This document shows positions 55,155-64,000 of a stretch of DNA of 64,000 nucleotides, one piece after another (the stretch's first letter is position 1; each line of letters begins with the position of its first letter). A program made the translations under genes and the position numbers. This DNA is from Boesenbergia rotunda. Its lineage: Eukaryota > Streptophyta > Magnoliopsida > Zingiberales > Zingiberaceae. Below the pieces are notes generated by a model that saw only the letters and a program-made list of their open reading frames with translations, searched no databases and was not told the DNA's origin. The stretch is from the NCBI GenBank assembly GCA_024364735.1, contig JAGFNQ010001114.1, positions 1,003,171 through 1,067,170 on the forward strand, read 5' to 3'.

Positions 55155-57451
55155 TGTTGGGACCGGGTGCATGTCGACAAGGATACGGGTTCGTAAAATT
55201 TTAAATTTTTACGTGCAGCGGAAGAATTAGCATAAAATAATTTCCTAAATTATTTTAACCACGTATCTAGCATGCAACCTTATGATGTGTTGACATAATT
55301 ATAAATTAAAACTTTGCGAAAAAGTAAACTAATTTACTAAGTACCTCTCGTAACTCGAAGTAAGGGATGAGATCCAACCGTAGCGTCCCTTGGATGCTTC
55401 GCCTCTATTCGCGTCCACGCCGAGTTTTCTTCGGGATGACTTCGCAAAGCCACGAGTTTTGTGCCGACAAGAACTACTAGATTCTCTAAAGGCACAACTA
55501 GAAGGTCAAGAGAAAAAGAAAGGAAACTAACCACCAAGAATCGGAATCGAATTCCGAGAAGGAAGGAGATGTGATCCGCTTCTTCTTCTTCTTGGTTGGC
55601 TTCTCCTTCTTCTTGATAGCTTACGGCAACCACCTAGGGTGTGCTAGGGGCGTCGGCCCTAGGTGGGATGAAGGGGAGCCGGCCCTAATCCTATTAAGGG
55701 GCGCCGGCCCTAATGGGAAGATAAAAGAGAAGAGAAGAGAATAAGAGAGAGAGGGAGCTTCTAATCTTTTGATAACTCAATTATCAATTAGGAATTAAAG
55801 GCTTGCCTTTGGTTCCTTATATAGTTGCTTCTCCCTTGCTAAGTCTCCTCTTTAACGGAATTTTACATAAGAAATTTATCCTATAAATTCTCTTATTAAT
55901 TATTCCGTTTAAGCCAAGTTTTATTATAACTAACTTTATAATAAAACAAATACCTTCACTCCTTTTATTATGGAATAAATTTTATAAGAAATTTATAAAC
56001 TTTCTTATTATGGAAAAATCAATTCATAATTGATTTTATAAAATTAAAATAAAACAAGTCATGGATTATTTTAACTTCCATAAAAGAATAAATTTCTATA
56101 AATTTATTTATATAAATTTCTTTATACAAATTTATTTATCCATAATTTATAAAATAAATCGTGCTAGATTTATTTTATTAATTAACCAAATAAAATGGTT
56201 TTCTCCCTTTAATGTGGCCGGCCAAACCAAAGAGGGTGGGCACCCTCTTTGGCCGGCCACTTCAAGCCCCACCAATTGCGAATTAAACTCATTTAATTCG
56301 CCCAACAAGCCTTCAAAAGACTTAGCCAATTTTAGCTTCCATTGCGCCTCTGATTAACTCAAATTCGACTTATTTCTCTTGATCGAAAAATCCAATTTTC
56401 AACTCGTTTTAAATCCCTCGGATTACTCGTGCTGCGTGTGACTAAATAGGCTTTCGATTTATGTTGGCCGTCTATAATTAACCCATTAATTATAGAACGA
56501 TCATGAGTGGCACCTAGTAGTACATCATGATCCCCAATTAATCGAAAGATCAACGGTTTGACGTCAGAAGAAATTATTCTGAAACCCTTCAGCAGCTCTA
56601 ATGAATCGTGCCCCATTCCTTTCACCATCTTATACCCACTTGGTTCAGGACACGGTCTATTTGTGTCAGTCCCCATTAGGCTGACTACGTCACACCTAGC
56701 CCAAGTAGTGTCTTTCTCGTCCTTTGGATTTCTAATTACTCTCATGTATTTAAGAGACTCACACTCTAAACATGATATACTCTGGCCAGAGGTTTTGAGT
56801 AACAATCCGACGATAGGCCTGGGTATACATCTCCTCACGAGGAGTGGTGAATCCTTTGTAGGCTGTTCAAACATCTTCGGGCACTTCGGCTCATACCCAA
56901 TCATCCTGGGTCTACACCTCCTTGGAGATGCTTGCTTAAGATGTTAAAGTATAAGTCTCCATGACCAAGATGACTTGAACACCGCAAGTCAAAGGAACAT
57001 CGCACTTAAGCTGCAGTAAGAACTTCATTGACATATCTATATAGATAACCATATGAAGTTTTACAGCTAGTTACTCCAATGAACTAGTTCCCTTAACTAG
57101 CATCCATGTTTATCTCCGGACATCCTAATGTCACCAGCCAGTGAGAATCAACTGATTAGAGAATAGCCCATGCTAGTCTCAATAGAATTGATAGTGTCCG
57201 TTTTTATCAATTCATCGACTAGGGATATTTTCAATACTTCTCATTTGCACATTTAGAGATAATCACAAGTTGTGATCCCATCACAAATTCTCTTATGCTG
57301 TGAGTTGTATTGCGGACATTCAGTAGATGAGTTTAAGATCCCAATCAAATACACAAACATGTATACTCAAATAGTGAATTATCATTTATTAAAATAAATG
57401 TTTACAATCATAAGGCGATTGCCTTAGGACACTTCTCTCATATCACTAACA
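55155..57451 (-). repeat. Z 3' LTR (2,297 bp)
   Basis: TGTTGGGACCGGGTGCATG to GAGAGAAGTGTC-type end (plus ...ATATCACTAACA). Minus TATA at 55817-55825. GCCGGCC-rich blocks lie at 55640-55720 and 56210-56260. Open frames such as 56904-56359 (minus) are not conserved proteins. Confidence 0.93.
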
Positions 57452-57465
57452 AACTCCCACTTGGC

Positions 57466-60400
57466 CTAATGCCAATCGCTACGGTATCCGATACCACAGG
57501 CTCTAACATGACCCTCAAACTTGTTTTGAGGCAAGGCTTTAGTTAAAGGATCCGCTAAATTCCTTTCAGTGGGAATTTTCTCAATTTGTATGTCATTCCT
57601 ACTTATAATCTCTCTGATCAGATGATAGCGTCGAAGCACGTGTTTGGATCGCTGATGAGACCTTGGTTCCTTCGCTTGTGCAATAGCTCCATTGTTGTCG
57701 CAGTAAACCGGCACTGCTTCATCAATGGATGGAACTACACCAAGTTCGGAGACAAACTTCTTGATCCAGACTGCTTCCTTTGCTGCTTCCGAAGCTGCGA
57801 TATATTCCGCTTCCGTGGTAGAATCCGCAACGGTGTCTTGTTTGGAACTCTTCCAACTTATTGTGGCTCCATTCAAAGTGAATACGTATCCAGACTGAGA
57901 TTTGGAGTCATCCTTGTCTGTCTGGAAACTAGCATCTGCATACCCACGTATTACCAAATCTCCTTCTCCATATATTAGGAACACATCCTTAGTTCTTCTT
58001 AAGTACTTAAGGATTGTCTTGACAGCCGCCCAATGATCCATTCCTGGATCAGACTGGTATCTACTTGTGACGCTCAGAGCATACGATACATCGGGCCTAG
58101 TACATAACATAGCATACATGATAGATCATATCGCGGATGCATAGGGAATCTTATTCATGGAAATCCTCTCGTCTTCTGTGCGCGGACACATAGACTTTGA
58201 AAGGTTGATCCCATGCCTGATGGGAAGGTAACCTTTCTTGGATTCCAACATGCTAAACCTTTTTAGCACTCGGTCTATATATGTAGACTGCGAAAGACCA
58301 AGCAACCGTTTTGATCTATCTCTATAGATTCTAATCCCAAGGATATAGGTTGCTTCTCCCAGGTCTTTCATGGAGAATGTTTTGGACAACCAAATTTTAA
58401 CCGTCTCTAAAACTGATATATCGTTTCCTATAAGTAAAATGTCATCGACATATAATACTAGGAATACGATTGCACTCCCTCTAACCTTCTTGTAAACACA
58501 AGGTTCGTCAGGATTTTGTGAGAAATCAAACTCTTTGATTTTCTCATCAAAACGGATGTTCCAGCTCCTAGATGCTTGCTTCAGTCCATATATGGATCGT
58601 CGAAGCTTGCATACTTTGGTTTTATCAACCGATGTGAAACCTTCAGGTTGTATCATGTATACATCCTCAAGCAGGTTTCCATTAAGGAAAGTTGTTTTCA
58701 CATCCATTTGCCATATCTCATAATCATAATGAGCTGCTATGGCTAGGAGCATCCGAATGGATTTAAGCATAGCTACTGGCGAATAGGTTTCGTCATAATC
58801 AATTCCTTGTTTCTGACGATATCCTTTTGCCACTAATCTAGCCTTAAAGGTAACAACATTACTTTCCATGTTGATTTTCTTCTTGAAAACCCACTTGCAC
58901 CCTATGGGCTTAATCCCTTCAGGTGGGTTAACCAAGTCCCATACTTGGTTTTCGTACATGGAATCCATTTCCGACTTCATGGCTTCAAGCCATTTGTCCC
59001 TTTCTGAACATTTCAGAACTTCTTCATAACTGATAGGTTCGTCATCGCTTATGAGTAACACGTCGTTCGATTCACTTATGAGAAATCCGTATCTCTCTGG
59101 AATATTGCGTGTCCTATCAGATCTACGAAGAGGTGGTGTTGTTTTAGGTTCAACTGATAGCTCATCATTATGAGTTATTGGTTGTGGGTCTAGACTAGGT
59201 GTCTCTGTAATGTCTATTGGAGTTTCTTGAACTTCATCAAGTTCAATGCCACTCCCACTGTTTTCTTGTAAAAGAAACACTTTTTCCAGAAATACAGCAT
59301 GCCTTGAAACAAACACCTTTTGTTCCAAGGGATGATAGAATTGGTAACCCTTCGTTTCCTTAGGGTATCCAATAAATAGACATTTATCAGACTTAGCATC
59401 CAATTTGTCTGATACAGTCCGCTTCACATAAGCGGGACAACCCCATATCTTAAGGTGAGTTAAGTGAGGTTTCTTACTATTCCATGTCTCATATGGAGTA
59501 GTAGAGACTACCTTGGTCGGGACTCTGTTCAGCAAGTAAACAGCTGTCTTAAGTGCATAGCCCCAAAAGGATTTTGGAAGAGTTGCATGATTCATCATGG
59601 ATCTAACCATGTCCATCAAGGTTCGATTACGCCTCTCCGATACACCATTATGCTGTGGTGTATATGGCGGAGTCCATTGGGACAATATCCCATTGTCCCT
59701 AAGATAATCTTGAAACTCTTGACTCAAGTATTCACCACCCCGATTGGATCGAAGTATCTTAATACTTTTGCCAAGCTGTTTCTCTACTTCATTTCTGAAT
59801 TCTTTGAATTTATCAAAAGCTTCAAATTTGTGTTTCATCAAGAACACATACCCGAATCGTGAGTGATCATCGATAAAGGTGATGAAGTAGCTATAGCCTC
59901 CTTGTGCTAGAGTTGACATTGGTCCACATACATCGGTATGTATTAGACCAAGCAATTCTCCCACTGGATTACCTTTTCCGGAAAAGGGTAATTTGGTCAT
60001 CTTGCCTTTTAAGCATGATTCGCATGTATCAAATGAACCGGGTTCAAATGATTCCAAAATTCCACATCGGTGTAATTCGGTCATGCGTTTCTTACTTATA
60101 TGGCCAAGACGACAGTGCCACGTGTAGAAGCCTATTCGATTATCTATTCGAGCACGTTTATTGCTAACTTCGATATTGAAAACGTCACTGGATAAATCTA
60201 ACGTGTAGATACCATTGCACAAAGTTCCATTCCCATAAAGAACACCATTTAAAGTTATGTAACAACAATTGTTACTAAAAGTTAAATGATAACCCTTTTC
60301 ATTCAAACATGAAATAGATACAATGTTCTTTATTAACGAAGGAACAAAATAACAATTATCCAATTCTAAGACACGTCCAGTTGGGAGCTTTAGCAAATAT

Positions 60401-60615
60401 GTTCCGATGGCAACAACAGCAATCCTTGCTCCATTTCCAACTGGCAAATTCGCTTCTCCCTTGACGAGTCTTCTTCTATTCCTTAGCCCCTGTATGTCAT
60501 TACATATATGTGAGCTACACCCAGTATCAAGTACCCAGGTATCTGAGGAAATAGAGTGACATTCAATAACGAAGATACCTGAAGAGGATGGGGCATCGGA
60601 TGCCTTCTTCTTCAA
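57466..60615 (-). pseudogene. pol: Z Pol: protease, integrase, RT, RNase H (one internal stop)
   Basis: 829 codons (60615-58126), a TGA at 58128-58126, then 217 codons in the same frame to the end at 57466. Protease WVLDTGCSSHICND (Asp 30). Pre-integrase WHCRLGHISKKRM with CESCLKGKMT. Integrase HTDVCGPMS, FIDDHSRFGYVFLMKHK, then LRSNRGGEY where the second catalytic Asp of the family is Asn, and NGVSERRNRTL. RT shows KARLVAKGYRQKQGIDY, QMDVKTTFLNG, SIYGLKQASRSW and catalytic LYVDDILLIGND. RNase H shows KSQSGYVFTLNG, STTEAEYIAASEA and VYCDNNGAIAQAKEPRSH, ending LADPLTKALPQ. The TGA lies between RT and RNase H (ASAI-stop-SIMYAM). Integration would be blocked by the Asp-to-Asn change alone. Confidence 0.93.
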
Positions 60616-61389
60616 GGACTCAAGATAAACCTTGCAGTTTCTTCGCCAGTGACCCTCCTTGCCACAATGATGGCAAGTTCCTTTTGGTTTCTTTTCAGTC
60701 TTTGTGGCCTTTTTCTTCTTTCCTTTATTCTATTCTTTGGCCTTCCTCTTAGAACCTTTCTTCGAGGAACCAACTAACAGTACCGTCTTTTGATCCTGCT
60801 TTACAGAAGGCTCAACAGTCTTCAGCATGTTGATCAACTCAGGAATGGTAGTCTCCAGCTTGTTCATCCGATAGTTCATCACAAATTGTGAACAACTTTT
60901 GGGCAAACAATTCAGAATTAAGTCAATACTTAGTTCATGATCCATTACAAAACCGAGTGTGCTCAGTCGCTCAATGTACCCCAACATCTTTAACACGAAC
61001 TGTGAGGCAGAAGTGCCTTCTTGCATCCTGGAGGTGAAGAGGAGTCTGGAGACTTCGAACCTTTCGGATCTCGCCTGCTCTTCAAACAACTCATGAAGAT
61101 GGAAGATGATGGTATAAGCATCCATATGCTCATGCTGCTTCTGCAGCTTAGGTACCATAGAGGCTAGCATGATGCAACTTGCAAGTTCAGAATCGGTCAC
61201 ATGTTTCTGATAGGCCAACAATTGGTCTGGAGTTGCATTTTCTGGAGGACGGTCGGGAAGTTGATTTTCAAGGACATAAGCAAGCTTTTCTGCCTTGAGG
61301 ACTATCCTCAGGTTTTGAAGCCAGTCCATGAAGTTCGGCCCGGTCAGTTTATTGGTGTCCAAAATGGAACGCAAGTTTAGAGAAGACAT
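60616..61389 (-). pseudogene. gag: Z Gag with one stop before the zinc knuckle
   Basis: Starts MSSLNLRSILDTNKLTGPNF at 61389 and is open for 219 residues to TAG at 60732-60730. The copia gag domain shows WLQNLRIVLKAEKLAYVLE, LHELFEEQARSERFEVSRLL and ILNCLPKSCSQFV. The stop sits in a Lys-rich stretch (RKAKE-stop-NKGKKKKATK). The same frame then gives the knuckle CHHCGKEGHWRRNC (about 60680-60636) and runs without break into Pol. Gag, stop and Pol are thus one polyprotein frame. Gag here is much shorter than in S, T and Y, so Z belongs to a different copia lineage. Confidence 0.9.
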
Positions 61390-63093
61390 GATCGAGTGAT
61401 TATCCTAGAAATACAAATTGAGATTATGTGAGAAGAATGATTAAAGAATGTATCAACATACATAAATAAAATCCTATTTATTTTTCAAATTGAATAACCC
61501 TTTTTATCAATTCGGGAGATCGTAGGAACATCTCCAAATAGGTTGATACCCAACCATAGATAAGAACCACCATGGCTGTGGCCATCAAGTTTTTCTTAGC
61601 TATGAAGGTAGGTAATTATACCGATTACATATCACATATATGTAACTATCACTTTATGCTATCAGCTAATTGAATGTTTGCATAAATCATTGGGTTGTTA
61701 ACTCATTAACAAGTATGCAACATTATACATAGCACCCAACTGCACCTCTCTTTACATCGACCTTGGCTGTGGCACAACAAATCGATGCTCCAAGCTTAAG
61801 GCTGACCCATTAATCAAGAAATAGTTTTAATATGGTTGGAGCTCATTCAACCGTTTAGTCAGGCTTGGATGTGTCCAACAACCAAAACTAAGGATTGACC
61901 TCTGACTCCAACTATATTATTTATAAACTAATTCCATGGTTTGAACATGTTGAGGTTCAAGCTGGGCATGGATGTGTCCATCAACCCAAACGAGAAACAA
62001 AACTCCGGTTCTAACTATATTAATGGAAGGTGATAGCCTTAATATTTTGTAAGGGGTTTTGGGTCTCATCCTTTCTTTTCTAAGCACACTCATGACATAT
62101 AATTATGTCATGACTAACGATATCCTTAATAAAGTATGTATGTGACTTAAGTTATCAAGTCTCATTAATTGAATTAGGAACCGGATTTCCTAATTCCAAT
62201 TTCATACTTTATTAAAGGAATTGTTTTGGGAAACAATTTCCTAAATTGTCATAATCAATTACGGAAATAATATGTTCAAGACTTTGATTTCTCTAAATCT
62301 AAACTTATTAAATTAAGAGACAATTCCCTTAATTCAACTACATATTATTTTCATGAAAATCTCAATTAAGAAACTCTATAGGAAACCATTTTCCTAATTA
62401 ATTTTGGAGACAACAATATGTAAGAGCATCACCACTTAAATCATATTTTATTTATGGATTTAATTAATTACAACAAATCGTTTTCTAAGGGTGGCTCCCC
62501 GAGGCTCAGATACCCAAAGAAAAGTAATTTGTCGTAAATCAAATTTGGTCCGCTTCGGAAGCGTAACCAAATTAAACATGACAATTTCATTTAAAAATTG
62601 GGAAATTAAATTACAACAACTAACTTTAAATTGGACGGCTCCCCGAGGCTCAATCCAAAATAAAGAATTTTGTTGTCAATTTAAAAACCAATTCAAATTT
62701 AATTGTCAATTAATTGTCCATAAATTTGTCTAGACTTTCTTGAAAGAAAGTGCCCAAAATTGTGAGATTTCATAATAGGTTTTCAGAATATTTGTAAGTT
62801 TCTGGTACAAGGAAAACCTACATATTTCCAAAGTTGGAAAATTTCTAAAATAGAAAATTTCCAAGATTGGAAAGTTTCCAAAGATGGGAAGTTTTCACAA
62901 TTATTATAAAATTTCAGAAACTAGGAAATTTCAAACGTTTGCGAAATTTCATGAGGATTTCCAAACTTTGAAATTCCTAAATCTAAAATTTTATTATAAT
63001 TGGAAAGTTTCCATAATTGAATTTTTTTTCAAAATTGAGATTATGACAAAGTTTTCCGCAAAACAATTATATGATTATGTCGAACACTAACTA
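61390..63093 (-). other. Z 5' leader, 1.7 kb
   Basis: Untranslated stretch between primer site and gag. It has two copies of GGCTCCCCGAGGCTCA (62493 and 62638), two GGATGTGTCCA-centred repeats (about 61868 and 61969), and a row of TTTCCAA/TTGGAAA inverted repeats at 62815-63010. No conserved coding. Confidence 0.75.
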
Positions 63094-63105
63094 GCTCTGA
63101 TACCA
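63094..63105 (-). other. Primer-binding site of Z
   Basis: GCTCTGATACCA reads TGGTATCAGAGC on the minus strand, next to the 5' LTR. Confidence 0.9.
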
Positions 63106-63106
63106 C

Positions 63107-64000
63107 TGTTGGGACCGGGTGCATGTCGACAAGGATACGGGTTCGTAAAATTTTAAATTTTTACGTGCAGCGGAAGAATTAGCATAAAATAATTTCCTAA
63201 ATTATTTTAACCACGTATCTAGCATGCAACCTTATGATGTGTTGACATAATTATAAATTAAAACTTTGCGAAAAAGTAAACTAATTTACTAAGTACCTCT
63301 CGTAACTCGAAGTAAGGGATGAGATCCAACCGTAGCGTCCCTTGGAAGCTTCGCCTCTATTCGCGTCCACGCCGAGTTTTCTTCGGGATGACTTCGCAAA
63401 GCCACGAGTTTTGTGCCGACAAGAACTACTAGATTCTCTAAAGGCACAACTAGAAGGTCAAGAGAAAAAGAAAGGAAACTAACCACCAAGAATCGGAATC
63501 GAATTCCGAGAAGGAAGGAGATGTGATCCGCTTCTTCTTCTTCTTGGTTGGCTTCTCCTTCTTCTTGATAGCTCACGGCAACCACCCTAGGGTGTGCTAG
63601 GGGCGCCGGCCCTAGGTCGGATGAAGGGGAGCCGGCCCTAATCCTATTAAGGGGCGCCGGCCCTAATGGGAAGATAGAAGAGAAGAGAAGAGAATAAGAG
63701 AGAGAGGGAGCTTCTAATCTTTTGATAACTCAATTATCAATTAGGAATTAAAGGCTTGCCTTTGGTTCCTTATATAGTTGCTTCTTCCTTGCTAAGTCTC
63801 CTCTTTAACGGAATTTTACATAAGAAATTTATCTTATAAATTCTCTTATTAATTATTCCGTTTAAGCCAAGTTTTATTATAACTAACTTTATAATAAAAC
63901 AAATACCTTCTCTCCTTTTATTATGGAATAAATTTTATAAGAAATTTATAAACTTTCTTATTATGGAAAAATCAATTCATAATTGATTTTATAAAATTAA
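63107..64000 (-). repeat. Z 5' LTR, cut by window end
   Basis: Matches 55155-56050 with about nine differences. TATA on the minus strand at 63770-63776. Confidence 0.92.

Larger units (their letters stand above)
55155..64000 (-). mobile_element. Element Z: young, near-intact minus-strand copia
   Basis: 3' LTR 55155-57451, polypurine tract 57452-57462, Pol, Gag, a 1.7-kb leader, primer site 63094-63105, and 5' LTR from 63107 running out of the window. Over the 894 bp of the 5' LTR that can be compared I count about nine differences, roughly 1 percent, so Z is the youngest datable element here. GTTGA (55150-55154) should be its target duplication. The gag-pol reading frame is single and complete apart from two stops. 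Confidence 0.94.

Noticed and set aside
56359..56904. 181-residue minus-strand protein in the Z LTR
   Set aside because: It lies wholly inside an LTR, has no recognisable motif, and the homologous LTR at 14900-17012 does not keep the frame.
3582..63105. tRNA genes suggested by TGGTATCAGAGC
   Set aside because: These are 12-14-base primer sites next to LTRs; no cloverleaf is present around them.
1..64000. Host protein-coding gene
   Set aside because: All longer frames with recognisable domains are gag, pol or gypsy-type transposon proteins; the rest lie in LTRs or repeats.

Overview
The window is repeat-rich nuclear DNA of a flowering plant. Nearly every supportable feature is an LTR retrotransposon or a piece of one: Ty1/copia gag-pol, chromovirus-like Ty3/gypsy gag, initiator-Met-tRNA primer sites (TGGTATCAGAGC) behind LTRs ending in CA, polypurine tracts ahead of LTRs starting in TG, and 5-bp target duplications. 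I see no ordinary host gene, rRNA, tRNA or CRISPR array. Several families (called S, T, V, W, Y and N here) look like the Sirevirus branch of copia: long gag with a coiled coil, palindromes in the LTRs and repeated polypurine tracts near the 3' end. The species cannot be named from this sequence.

Layout. 1-542: end of an LTR. 620-1795 and 17084-18198: two collinear halves of a minus-strand gypsy-type gag-like gene (T28), split by nested insertions. 1796-13363: LTR of family W, itself split by the minus-strand copia element S (2922-13148, target duplication ACCAG). The 3' LTR of S is split again by G (3453-6065, target duplication TTGGC), a small gypsy derivative that keeps gag and has lost nearly all of pol. 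Both ends of G are near-perfect palindromes instead of ordinary LTRs. 13426-17012: an X-type LTR fragment and a Z-type LTR without its internal region. 18845-24245: an LTR-like segment with a 27-bp hairpin array, a degraded copia gag (N) with its LTR, and a degraded copia RT/RNase H. 24254-26600: gypsy-type LTR pieces.

26603-46478: a multimer of the non-autonomous family V in the order internal, LTR, internal, LTR, internal, LTR, all in one direction. It is interrupted by a solo LTR U (32568-34432, target duplication CCTAG) and by a complete gag-only element T (34636-40448, target duplication AAGAA). 46479-48653: X copia LTR with an RNase H stub. 48654-55154: Y, a patchwork element with a Sirevirus-like gag, an RT fragment of a different copia type and a piece of a T LTR. 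55155-64000: Z, a young minus-strand copia with two LTRs about 1 percent different over the visible part. Its gag-pol frame has two stops and its integrase has lost a catalytic Asp.

How the parts relate. G, T and V lack reverse transcriptase and would have needed proteins from other elements to move. S, Y and Z have (or had) polymerase but are now broken. Y and V share untranslated blocks although their LTRs differ, which suggests common cis signals used by autonomous and parasitic elements. Stated divergences and boundaries were read by eye and are approximate unless a target duplication fixes them.
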